Of a DNA stretch of 64,000 bases, positions 1-7,548 are shown piece after piece. The stretch's first letter is position 1. The number at the start of each line of letters is the position of its first letter. The notes below the pieces were generated by a model. The model ran no database searches. It was not told the origin of the DNA and saw nothing but the letters and a program-made list of their open reading frames with translations. The DNA is taken from contig NZ_JADFUA010000012.1 in the NCBI RefSeq assembly GCF_015223195.1, forward strand, positions 30,585 to 94,584, read 5' to 3'. Both the position numbers and the translations under genes were made by a program. The stretch is from Chitinilyticum piscinae (lineage in GTDB: Bacteria; Pseudomonadota; Gammaproteobacteria; Burkholderiales; Chitinibacteraceae).

Positions 1-1216
1 TCAGCCCGCTGCCGCCGTCGCTGTTTACCAGCATCGCCAGGCACTCGCCGATTTCGGCTGCATCGCGGCTGGTCAGCGCGCGCAGGATGATGCTCATCGG
101 CCAGATGCGCGGCGTGAGCGTGTGCGGGCTGCCGATGCCGCTGATGCGCCCGTCGCTGCTGCGGAAGTGCCAGGGGTTCGAACCGGAGAGCACAAAACGG
201 CGGGTATTGGCATAGACCTCTTCATTTTCTAGGCATACACCCAGATACGGTAGCGATAACAGGCTGGGCACATTCGCGTCGTCCATCAGCAGTGCATTGC
301 CAAAGCCGTCGACCTCGTAGGCCCAGATGCGGCCGTATTCCGGGTGGGTGACGATGGCGTGCGCCTGCAGCGCCGCATCCACCTCGTCGGCCAGTGCGCG
401 GCTGCGGGCTGCCAGTGGGTGGCCGGGGTAATGCTGGTCGAGCAAGTCAGCGAGCTGGCGCAGACTGACCACGGCAAAGTGGTTCGATGGCACCAGAAAG
501 CCGAACACGCAGGCATCATCAGAAGGCCGGAACATCGACGCGATCAGGCCGACGGGCTTGAGCGGGTTGCCCCAGCCATTGCACGGCAGCGTGTCCGATT
601 GCCAGGCCGTGGTGCGCGCAAAGCGGTAGGGGCCGGGGCCGGTTTTGCGTTGCTGCTCGATCATTGTATTGACTGCCAGCTCCATCGCGGCCAGCCAGCC
701 CTGATCGAAAACATCCGCATCGAACACGCCCGAGTCGCGTGTTGCCTGCCAGTAGCCGTGCGCGAGGCGGATGGCGTAGCACAGCGAATCCAGCTCCCAC
801 TTGCGCTCGTGTAGTTCGGGCTTCATCTCGGTGTGGTCCGTCTTCCACTCGCTGTCACCGGGGCCGTCGTTGAAGGCATTGGCGTACGGGTCGATCAGGA
901 TGCAGTGCGTCTGCCGGCGCACGAGGCCAGCGATCATGCGTGCGAGTGCCGCGTCATCCGCCGCCAGCGGCAGGTAGGGCCAAACTTGAGCGGTGCTGTC
1001 GCGCAACCACAGCGCGTGGATGTCGCCGGTGATCACAAAGGTATCCGGCCGGCCTTGTTCGTCGTCGCGGTGGAACACGGTGGTATCGAGCGTGTTCGGA
1101 TAGCAGTTGGCAAACAGGGTACGCAGCTTCGCATCCGTGATGCGTGCAGACACCGTGGCAATGGTCGCCTCGACGGCGATGGACTGGAAGCGCGGTGTAG
1201 CGGGGCGCTGGTTCAT
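1..1216 (-). CDS. GH125-type alpha-mannosidase (DUF1237), 3' end outside window
   Basis: Reading the reverse strand from the ATG at 1216 gives about 405 codons without a stop, running off the window edge. The protein resembles the metal-independent exo-alpha-1,6-mannosidases of family GH125: an early stretch LWLRDSTAQVWPYL, then DPYANAF, KWELDSLCYA, GPGPYRF and SMFRPSDDA, all in the order usual for that family. The expected role is removal of terminal alpha-mannose from mannan or glycan fragments. No signal peptide is visible at the start, so it is probably cytoplasmic. Its ATG overlaps the TGA of the upstream glycosidase by 4 bases (ATGA), which points to translational coupling in one operon. 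Family assignment is from remembered motifs; substrate is inferred. Confidence 0.82.
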   Translation of the reverse strand, partial: MNQRPATPRFQSIAVEATIATVSARITDAKLRTLFANCYPNTLDTTVFHRDDEQGRPDTFVITGDIHALWLRDSTAQVWPYLPLAADDAALARMIAGLVRRQTHCILIDPYANAFNDGPGDSEWKTDHTEMKPELHERKWELDSLCYAIRLAHGYWQATRDSGVFDADVFDQGWLAAMELAVNTMIEQQRKTGPGPYRFARTTAWQSDTLPCNGWGNPLKPVGLIASMFRPSDDACVFGFLVPSNHFAVVSLRQLADLLDQHYPGHPLAARSRALADEVDAALQAHAIVTHPEYGRIWAYEVDGFGNALLMDDANVPSLLSLPYLGVCLENEEVYANTRRFVLSGSNPWHFRSSDGRISGIGSPHTLTPRIWPMSIILRALTSRDAAEIGECLAMLVNSDGGSGL

Positions 1217-4200
1217 CGCACTACCTCCACCGCATGGTTGCGCAGGCTGGCGACAACCGCTCCCTTGCTATCGGTCAGCCACAGTTGTGCGCGGCCGGCG
1301 GCGAGCTGCGTTTGATAGTGCCGGCCACTGCGCGGGTCGCTGAACTGCAGCAGCTGGTCGCGGCTGGTTTCGCTGATCGCGATCCACAGCGTGTGGCCGG
1401 CGAAATGCTGCGCGTGCAGGAAGACGCCCATCGGCGCTTCGCCCTGCCAGATGAAGTCGGCGGTGAGATTGGCGGCATGCAGCGCTTCGCGGTACAGCGT
1501 GTTCAAGGCTGCAGGATTGGCGTTCAGCTCTAGCGGCAGCGGGTGCCACAGGATCTGGCCACGGCGTCCTTGGCCGAAGGGGATGCGCTGCAGCTGTGCG
1601 CTGTCGCCACTTGCGGCGACGCCGGTTTCGATGCGGGCAATGGCTTCACCGGCAAAGGTGGCGCGCTGTACGGTCCCACCGATCTCGCACGGCTCTTCGC
1701 GGCTGAGGTTGCGGATGCTGGCTTGGTCAAACGGCGCGCGCTCGGTGGCATTGAAATAGCGGTCGAGCGTCGCCGGGCCGGTCAGCAAGAGCGTCACCGG
1801 ATGCGTAGCGAGCAAGGCCTTGACCTGCTCCCAGCAGCCATCGTCCAGATTGAACGGGCAGGGCAGGAGCAGCAGTTGCGGCGGCGCGCTCATCAGGCTG
1901 GAGAGGTCATGGTCAGAAACCGCCTGCAGGTTCACGCCCAGTTCGAAGCCGAACTGGCGAACCAGCGCTTGCGTTGCATCCAGTGTGGTGCGGCGGTTGC
2001 TGTAGTCGTTGGCGAACGGGTATACAACAGCAGCCTTTGGCAGTTCTCGGTTATGGAGCAATACCCCAACCTTGCCAAAAAATTCGCCAAACGCGGCGGT
2101 GATCTCGGCCTCGGGTTTCTGCGAGCCGTCGGCGCGGCAGGCGCCGATGTGCGACTCGTTGATATTGTCCATGTGGTAGTTGATGTTCCAGATCCAGTGC
2201 ACCGCGCCGGCGTTGCCGTAGGCGTAGGAGTACGCGTATTTGCGCTCCAGCAGTTGCATCAGCTCGGCTTCACTGCGGCGCGAGCGGCCATTCGGGCGCT
2301 CGACGTGCATGATGCCGGTTTCCTGCACCAGATTCGGCTTGTGCGGCGTCTTGCTGAACAGGCTGTCCCAGCCCAGCGCGTCGTTCAGCCACCAGCTGTG
2401 CACGGTGGTGTAATCGACCGCATCGGCATAAAAGAAGGCATGCGGGCGCTGCTGGCCGAGCGCCTCGTCCTGGCCCACGCACACCAGCACATCGGGAACC
2501 AGCTCGCGGATACTGGCGGCCAGATCGGCGGCCCAGTCGCGGTGTGCGTTTTGCGTGAACAGCGCGTAATCGAGCCAGAGGCCGTGCTGCTTCGGGGCGA
2601 TTTCGGTGGTGTTGAAGCCGATTTTCTCCGGCTGCGGCGGGCGGATGGCGGAAAAGTCCGGCAGTTTGGCCGGGCTCATGTCCCAGGCGGCCTGCCAGTG
2701 CGCAATGTCCGGATTGCGCGCGCGCAGCCAGTCGCGGAAAGCCTGGTTTTCGTGCTTGTCGTGCAGCGTGCGCGGGCCGACGAAAATGCGCTCGGGGTCA
2801 AACAGCGACGGCTCGTTGATCAGATCCCAGTGCACGCGTTTGGTATCGGTGTGGCGCGCCACCACGCTGCGGATGAAGCGCTTCTGCGCAGCACGGCTGC
2901 GCGGATCGAGGTAAGGGTTGCTGCCTTCCCAGGCCTCCGGCGTGAAGGCGAAGAAGGTGAAACAGCACTCCAGGTCATGGCTGGCGCAGGTAAGGATAAA
3001 GGCGTCGATCGCGCGCAGCAGCGCCTCGCTGGCATGGCCGTCGACAAACATCAGTTGCCGCCATGCGCTCCAGATGCCGGTGCGCAGATAATTGACGCCC
3101 ATGCCGGCCAGTGTCGCCATGTCGGCATCCCACATCGCCACATTGGGCAGCTGCAGGAATTTGCGGTGCACATCACTCGCCATATAGGTCATGCCGACCA
3201 CCGGCATTACCTGGCCATCGCGCTCGAAATAATCGCGCCCGGCCTTTAGTCGCGTGCCGCGCGCCAGCAGCTCGGCGTCACGCCCCCAGAAGCCCTGTTC
3301 CAGTTTGATGATTTCCCCGGCGTCGCTGGTGAGTGTTGCACTGATTGCATAGCGGCCGGCGCGGATCGGGTAGGGCAGGGTAAAGCGTTTCGAGATCGGG
3401 CCATCCTGCAGGGTATCGAGCTGCAGCTCTCGTTCATCAAGGGCTTCAAGGCCATACGTGGTGGTAATTCGTGCTGTCCAGCGCTGGCCGCGGGTGGCGC
3501 CGAGCGCCTCGCCCTGCAGCGTCAGCGTGGCAACTTCGCCGGGCTCGTAGCAGGCAAAATCGGGCTTCAGCCACCACTCGGTCACGCCATGCGCGGCGTA
3601 CTTGGTCAGGGTGTCGAGCATGGCCATGCCGCCGTTCTGCCAGAAGGCCGCGCCAGGCTCGACAGTCACGAATAGTTGCCGCGATCCGGCCATAGCACCG
3701 CGCAGGCGCTCGATCATCACCACCGGGCTGGCAATCGCATGGCCTTGGGCGTTGAGCACGCTGGCCAGCGGAACAATCCGCGCATCCATCGGCCCGGCCG
3801 AGCCGGAATCCAGCGGCTGATCCTTATCCTTGGTCGGCATCAGCACGAAGCCGTCGGTCGCGGCTTGCGTCGACAGGCAGGCTAGCTGGCCATCCAGCCA
3901 GGGGGGCAGGGCGGATGATTTCAGCTGTGTTGCCGCGCCGCAATCGACATGCTGGATTTCGTGGATGTCGAGATCGCGGAACAGTGCGGCCTGCGCTGTG
4001 GTCTGCCCATGCTCATCGACTGGCTGCCCGAATGGCGTGCGCCCGAGGCTGACAAGGTTGCCGCCTTGCGCCAGAAACTGCTTCAGTGCCGGCCAGGCGG
4101 CGCGGGGAAAAGCGCTGCCGTAAAGGTGCACATACACGCTGCCGGCTTTGGCCTGAGTCAGTGCTGTGGCCAGTTGCCTGACATTCAGGGCTTGCCACTG

Positions 4201-4269
4201 GTCTGGCAGCGTGTCGGGCAGTGGATGCGGGGCAGGGAAGGCCGGGTCGAGCAGGGCGTAGATGGTCAT
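1213..4269 (-). CDS. Large clan GH-A (GH42/GH5-like) glycoside hydrolase
   Basis: 1018 residues, no evident signal peptide. The first ~330 residues look like beta-rich accessory domains. A TIM-barrel follows, from about residue 350 (PVVGMTYMASD). The LINEPS motif near residue 485 carries the likely acid/base Glu, and VQETGIMH near residue 650 the likely nucleophile Glu, as in clan GH-A retaining enzymes. A C-terminal region (about 760-870, AVVYPFANDYSNRRTT and LLLLPCPFNLDD) resembles the trimerization domain of GH42 beta-galactosidases. It is the first gene after a promoter and palindromic operator, and is coupled to the GH125 gene. A beta-mannosidase or beta-galactosidase acting with the GH125 enzyme on mannose-containing glycans is plausible, but the exact family is not certain. 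A GGGTAT...ATACCC 49-bp pair lies inside the gene at 2018-2066. Confidence 0.7.
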   Translation of the reverse strand: MTIYALLDPAFPAPHPLPDTLPDQWQALNVRQLATALTQAKAGSVYVHLYGSAFPRAAWPALKQFLAQGGNLVSLGRTPFGQPVDEHGQTTAQAALFRDLDIHEIQHVDCGAATQLKSSALPPWLDGQLACLSTQAATDGFVLMPTKDKDQPLDSGSAGPMDARIVPLASVLNAQGHAIASPVVMIERLRGAMAGSRQLFVTVEPGAAFWQNGGMAMLDTLTKYAAHGVTEWWLKPDFACYEPGEVATLTLQGEALGATRGQRWTARITTTYGLEALDERELQLDTLQDGPISKRFTLPYPIRAGRYAISATLTSDAGEIIKLEQGFWGRDAELLARGTRLKAGRDYFERDGQVMPVVGMTYMASDVHRKFLQLPNVAMWDADMATLAGMGVNYLRTGIWSAWRQLMFVDGHASEALLRAIDAFILTCASHDLECCFTFFAFTPEAWEGSNPYLDPRSRAAQKRFIRSVVARHTDTKRVHWDLINEPSLFDPERIFVGPRTLHDKHENQAFRDWLRARNPDIAHWQAAWDMSPAKLPDFSAIRPPQPEKIGFNTTEIAPKQHGLWLDYALFTQNAHRDWAADLAASIRELVPDVLVCVGQDEALGQQRPHAFFYADAVDYTTVHSWWLNDALGWDSLFSKTPHKPNLVQETGIMHVERPNGRSRRSEAELMQLLERKYAYSYAYGNAGAVHWIWNINYHMDNINESHIGACRADGSQKPEAEITAAFGEFFGKVGVLLHNRELPKAAVVYPFANDYSNRRTTLDATQALVRQFGFELGVNLQAVSDHDLSSLMSAPPQLLLLPCPFNLDDGCWEQVKALLATHPVTLLLTGPATLDRYFNATERAPFDQASIRNLSREEPCEIGGTVQRATFAGEAIARIETGVAASGDSAQLQRIPFGQGRRGQILWHPLPLELNANPAALNTLYREALHAANLTADFIWQGEAPMGVFLHAQHFAGHTLWIAISETSRDQLLQFSDPRSGRHYQTQLAAGRAQLWLTDSKGAVVASLRNHAVEVVR
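2018..2066. repeat. Inverted GGGTAT pair, 49-bp class, inside the glycosidase gene
   Basis: GGGTAT at 2018-2023 faces ATACCC at 2061-2066, a total span of exactly 49 bases, as in the intergenic copies at 10247, 14098 and 23831. The interior includes AGCCTTTGG. It encodes part of a GVLLHNRELPKAAVVYP segment, so only the ends match the family. Confidence 0.55.
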
Positions 4270-4291
4270 GGCAGCAATCCGTGGAAGTGGT

Positions 4292-4319
4292 GTTTAGTTT
4301 ATTTGTTAAATAACTAAAC
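4292..4319. promoter_or_regulatory. Palindromic operator of ROK/XylR type
   Basis: Half-sites GTTTAGTT and AACTAAAC flank an ATTTGTTAAAT-like centre, giving a 28-bp near-perfect palindrome. The TTAGTTT...AAACTAA ends are those of XylR-type ROK repressor operators. It lies just downstream of the predicted -10 box, between promoter and start codon, where a bound repressor would block transcription. The repressor gene is not in the window. Confidence 0.7.
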
Positions 4320-4328
4320 GATTGCTGC

Positions 4329-4357
4329 ATTGTGGACTGCGCTTGCGGCGAGTTCAA
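4329..4357 (-). promoter_or_regulatory. Sigma-70 promoter of the glycosidase operon
   Basis: On the reverse strand TTGAAC (4352-4357) and CACAAT (4329-4334) are separated by 17 bases. Transcription should begin near 4322, right at the edge of the palindromic operator. Confidence 0.6.
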
Positions 4358-4395
4358 GGTGCGTGCTGCGAATGGCAAGCCGTGAAAAATAACAA

Positions 4396-4412
4396 CCCCG
4401 CACAGGGCGGGG
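4396..4412 (-). terminator. Terminator after rarA
   Basis: On the reverse strand, a CCCCGC/GCGGGG hairpin is followed by TTGTTATTTTT, 9 bases after the rarA stop codon. Confidence 0.7.
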
Positions 4413-4420
4413 TCGGGAGT

Positions 4421-5746
4421 TCAGGATTTGCCGTGTTCAGTGAGCCAGAGGGCATCAAGCTCGGACAGGTGCCGCAGTTTCTCGGCGATTTTCCCTTCCA
4501 GTCCGCGCGGGGTCGGCTCGTAAAAACGTGTGCCTTCAAGTCCTTCGGGCAGGTAGGTTTCGCCGGCGGCATAGGCTTCCGGCTCGTCGTGTGCGTAGCG
4601 ATAGAGTTTGCCGTAGCCGAGTTCCTTCATCAGCCGCGTTGGCGCATTGCGCAGGTGCTCGGGCACCGGGCGCGATTTGTCCTTGCCGACCAGCCCCATC
4701 GCCTGCTTGTGTGCCATGTAGCCGGCATTGGATTTGGGGGCGACGGCCAGATAGATCACCGCCTGCGCCAGCGCCAGCTCGCCCTCGGGACTGCCCAGAC
4801 GCTCATAGGTGGTCGCCGCGTCGTTGCAGAGCTGCATTGCGCGCGGATCGGCCAGACCGATGTCTTCCCAGGCCATGCGCACGATGCGGCGTGCGAGGTA
4901 GCGTGCGTCAGCCCCGCCGTCGATCATGCGGCAAAACCAGTACAGTGCGGCATCGGGGTTTGAACCGCGCACCGATTTGTGCAACGCGGAGATCTGGTCG
5001 TAGAAATTGTCACCGCCCTTGTCGAAGCGGCGGTTGTTCAGCGACAGTGCTTCATTGAGAAATGCGGCGTCGAGCTCGTTGCGGCTGCTGGCCCGGGCGG
5101 CATTGGCGGCCTGCTCGACCAGATTGAGCAGCCGGCGTGCGTCGCCGTCGGCCAGACCGATCAGTGAGGCGATGCCGTCGTCGGTGAAGGCCAGCTCCGG
5201 ATAGTGGCGTTCGAGCGCACGTGCGACCAGCAGGCCGAGCGAGGCATCGTCCAGTGCCTTCAGCACATAGACCTGCGCGCGTGACAGCAGCGCGGCGTTG
5301 ACTTCGAAGGAGGGGTTCTCAGTCGTGGCGCCGATGAAGGTGACCAGCCCGGATTCGACGTAGGGCAGGAAGGCATCCTGCTGGGCCTTGTTGAAACGGT
5401 GGACTTCGTCGACAAACAGCATGGTGCGCAAACCGCGCTGGCGATTCATCTCCGCCTCGTCCATCGCGGCGCGGATGTCCTTCACGCCGGAAAACACGGC
5501 GGACAGGGCCAGCATCTCGCAGCCAAAAGCGCGAGCCAGCAGGCGCGCCAGAGTGGTCTTGCCTACGCCGGGCGGCCCCCACAGCAGCATGGAGTGCGGC
5601 TGGCCGGCTGCCAGCGCAAGCGCCAGCGGCTTGCCGCTGCCGAGCAGGTGATCCTGGCCGACCACGTCGCCAATGACCTGCGGGCGCAGCAGTTCGGCCA
5701 GGGGCTGATGTGCGGGCGGTGTGCTGCTGAAGAGGTCTTTACTCAC
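4421..5746 (-). CDS. rarA: Replication-associated recombination protein A
   Basis: 441 residues, the normal length for RarA/MgsA, the AAA+ clamp-loader-like ATPase that acts at stalled replication forks. Walker A WGPPGVGKTT lies at about 56-65, Walker B LFVDEVHRF near 110, sensor GATTENPSFEV near 140, and the C-terminal tetramerization region carries KSVRGSNPDAALYW and the basic YLPEGLEGTRFYEP end. The start codon overlaps the end of lolA by 8 bases, so the two are probably translated from one message. The lolA-rarA order is common in Betaproteobacteria; serS, often the next gene, is here far away at 62.2 kb. Confidence 0.95.
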   Translation of the reverse strand: MSKDLFSSTPPAHQPLAELLRPQVIGDVVGQDHLLGSGKPLALALAAGQPHSMLLWGPPGVGKTTLARLLARAFGCEMLALSAVFSGVKDIRAAMDEAEMNRQRGLRTMLFVDEVHRFNKAQQDAFLPYVESGLVTFIGATTENPSFEVNAALLSRAQVYVLKALDDASLGLLVARALERHYPELAFTDDGIASLIGLADGDARRLLNLVEQAANAARASSRNELDAAFLNEALSLNNRRFDKGGDNFYDQISALHKSVRGSNPDAALYWFCRMIDGGADARYLARRIVRMAWEDIGLADPRAMQLCNDAATTYERLGSPEGELALAQAVIYLAVAPKSNAGYMAHKQAMGLVGKDKSRPVPEHLRNAPTRLMKELGYGKLYRYAHDEPEAYAAGETYLPEGLEGTRFYEPTPRGLEGKIAEKLRHLSELDALWLTEHGKS

Positions 5747-6356
5747 GGATCACGTCGGCGCCAGCCGGGATGGTGAAATTGAATACGTCGGCGGCGAGTT
5801 TGGGGTTGCGCTCGAGCTTGTCGAACTGGATGCGGGTGGTCTGGTTGAAGTGGTCGTCCAGCTCCATCGCCTTGACGCCCGCCTTGTCGAGTCCGATGCG
5901 TGCACGCTCGAAGCTCTGGTCTGGCTGCTTCGGGGTCAGCTCGACCCACTGCAGCTGGTCTTTCTCTGGTAGCTCTTTCAGCGTGTAGCGGCTGGCCAGA
6001 TCGGCCTGGCCGGCGAGCAGTGCGGCCGGGCTTGCATCAAGCAGCTTGCCTTGTGGTTTGATCGTGACCTGCATGAGGTCAGCGTCGAATAGCGTGACCT
6101 GCTTGCCGTCGCCAAGCAACAGTTGCTGGTAGGGCTTGAGGTATTCCCAGCGGAACTTGCCCGGCTTGGCGATCACGAGAGTGCCGCTGGAGCGCTGGAC
6201 TTTGCCGGAGCGCTGGGTGACGACTTGCTGAAATTCGCCGCGCAGCGACTGGGTATCAGCCAGGTAGCGCTGCAGATCGGCGCTGGGGCCTGCACAAACG
6301 GTCCCACTGAGCAGGCAGAGGAATGCGGAGGTTCTGAAGATGAGAGCTTTGAGCAT
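5739..6356 (-). CDS. lolA: Outer-membrane lipoprotein carrier protein
   Basis: 205 residues from MLKALIFRTSAFLC, with a Sec signal peptide ending near VCAGPS. LolA is the periplasmic chaperone that takes lipoproteins released by LolCDE to LolB. The SLRGEFQQ and GTLVIAKPGKFRWEY segments and the LLLGDGKQVTLFD strand are family hallmarks. The start at 6356 is chosen because the signal peptide begins there; upstream in-frame residues do not look like a leader. The ribosome site is weak. The gene overlaps rarA. Confidence 0.93.
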   Translation of the reverse strand: MLKALIFRTSAFLCLLSGTVCAGPSADLQRYLADTQSLRGEFQQVVTQRSGKVQRSSGTLVIAKPGKFRWEYLKPYQQLLLGDGKQVTLFDADLMQVTIKPQGKLLDASPAALLAGQADLASRYTLKELPEKDQLQWVELTPKQPDQSFERARIGLDKAGVKAMELDDHFNQTTRIQFDKLERNPKLAADVFNFTIPAGADVIRE

Positions 6357-6442
6357 GCTGTCTGAGTGACTGTTGCAAATAGTGCCAGTGTAACTGATGC
6401 CGGCGCTGCAAACTGTGCGCAATGCACGAGATGGGGGCAAAG

Positions 6443-6469
6443 AAAAAGCCCCGCAGTGCGGGGCTTTTT
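6443..6469 (-). terminator. Terminator after ompA
   Basis: Perfect stem AAAAAGCCCCGC / GCGGGGCTTTTT with a 3-base loop, shortly after the ompA stop codon. It is symmetrical and could work on both strands. Confidence 0.85.
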
Positions 6470-6484
6470 CACAGGGACTGACGA

Positions 6485-7177
6485 TTACTTGGTTTCAGTA
6501 ATGGTCTGGGTACCCTTGACTTCGATTTCTACGCGGCGATCCGGAGCCAGGCATTCAACCAGCTTGGCGCGGGTCTTCTTGCTGTCCTTGATCGAGTTGC
6601 AGGTGTCGCCGGTTACCGGGTTGGCTTCGCCACGACCTTCAACAGTCATCTTGTCAGCCGGCGCGCCCTTGGCTACCAGGTAGTCACGTACAGTGTTGGC
6701 ACGCTTTTCGGACAGGGCTTGGTTGTACTTGTCGGAACCGATGCGGTCGGTGTAGCCAACTACAACGGCTGCGCCGTCCTTGGTGCCAGCCATGCCCTTG
6801 ACTTCTTCAACCAGCTTGTCCAGTGCGTCCTTGCCGGCCGGCTTCAGGGTCGACTTGTTGAAGTCGAACAGAACATCAGACTTCAGCACGAATTTCTTGG
6901 AAGTAACTACGGTTTCCGGTTGCTTGACTTCCGGTTTCTTTTCTTCAACCTTGGCGGCTACCGGTTCAACCCAGCCCGGGCAGCCCTTGACGACCTTGTC
7001 CTTGCTCCAGGAGCCGGTCTGCCAGCATTCGCCGATGCCGTTCTTCACCACGCCTTCCGGGTTGGCGGCACTAACGTTGGTGGAGTTGGTTACATAAGCT
7101 TCAGTGGCAGCAGCGGCAGTGCCGGCGGCACCGAAAGCAGCGACCAGAGCCAGAGTGGTGAGGGTTTGCTTCAGCAT
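6485..7177 (-). CDS. OmpA-family outer-membrane protein, RmpM-like
   Basis: 230 residues. A Sec signal peptide ([23 protein letters not shown]) precedes a short N-terminal part with [10 protein letters not shown], like the GECW motif of neisserial RmpM/class 4 proteins. A Lys/Pro/Glu-rich linker leads to a C-terminal OmpA domain (about 100-225) that binds peptidoglycan, with [37 protein letters not shown] and [10 protein letters not shown]. There is no room for an eight-strand barrel, so it probably anchors porins to the wall, as RmpM does. A good ribosome site (GGAGAAAATCTGAC) and a consensus-like promoter 125 bases upstream predict strong expression. Confidence 0.9.
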   Translation of the reverse strand: MLKQTLTTLALVAAFGAAGTAAAATEAYVTNSTNVSAANPEGVVKNGIGECWQTGSWSKDKVVKGCPGWVEPVAAKVEEKKPEVKQPETVVTSKKFVLKSDVLFDFNKSTLKPAGKDALDKLVEEVKGMAGTKDGAAVVVGYTDRIGSDKYNQALSEKRANTVRDYLVAKGAPADKMTVEGRGEANPVTGDTCNSIKDSKKTRAKLVECLAPDRRVEIEVKGTQTITETK

Positions 7178-7301
7178 GTCAGATTTTCTCCATGATGTAT
7201 TTGATGTGTAGTCACGTGGATGTACTGGGTAAGAGAATTGCGGATTGCTTCCGTGATTCAGCATGCCCACGTCATACGTCTACCAATATCACACACTACG
7301 C

Positions 7302-7330
7302 ATTGTAGCCACGTTACACGCGGTAAGCAA
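7302..7330 (-). promoter_or_regulatory. Promoter of the ompA-family gene
   Basis: Reverse strand TTGCTT (7325-7330), 17-base spacer, TACAAT (7302-7307). This leaves a long 5' leader of about 118 bases before the start codon. Confidence 0.65.
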
Positions 7331-7390
7331 AGGCAATCTGTGTGAAAGATGTCGCTTTTACCCTTGGTTTGCTGCCCCTCGGGCTGGTCA

Positions 7391-7399
7391 TGCTAGAAT
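7391..7399 (+). promoter_or_regulatory. Extended -10 promoter of gyrA
   Basis: TGCTAGAAT is an extended -10 element (TGn + TAGAAT). TTGCTG 19 bases upstream of the hexamer is a poorly spaced -35 box. The same CATGCTAGAATCGC string precedes aroC at 57326. The leader to the gyrA start would be about 145 bases. Confidence 0.45.
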
Positions 7400-7548
7400 C
7401 GCAGTGCGACTCGCGCTTTTTCCATATGCATATTCTGCCCTCAGGGCGGCAGCTTGAAAACGTGAATTCCGCACATTCGGGCTGCAGCTTTATTTTACCC
7501 AGCCTTGCTTTTTGATATAGCAGGATTACTGCAATCTCTCTACCGCCA

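Noticed and set aside
1543..3249. A 568-codon forward frame opposite the large glycosidase
   Set aside because: Shadow of the reverse-strand gene, whose catalytic motifs are clear.
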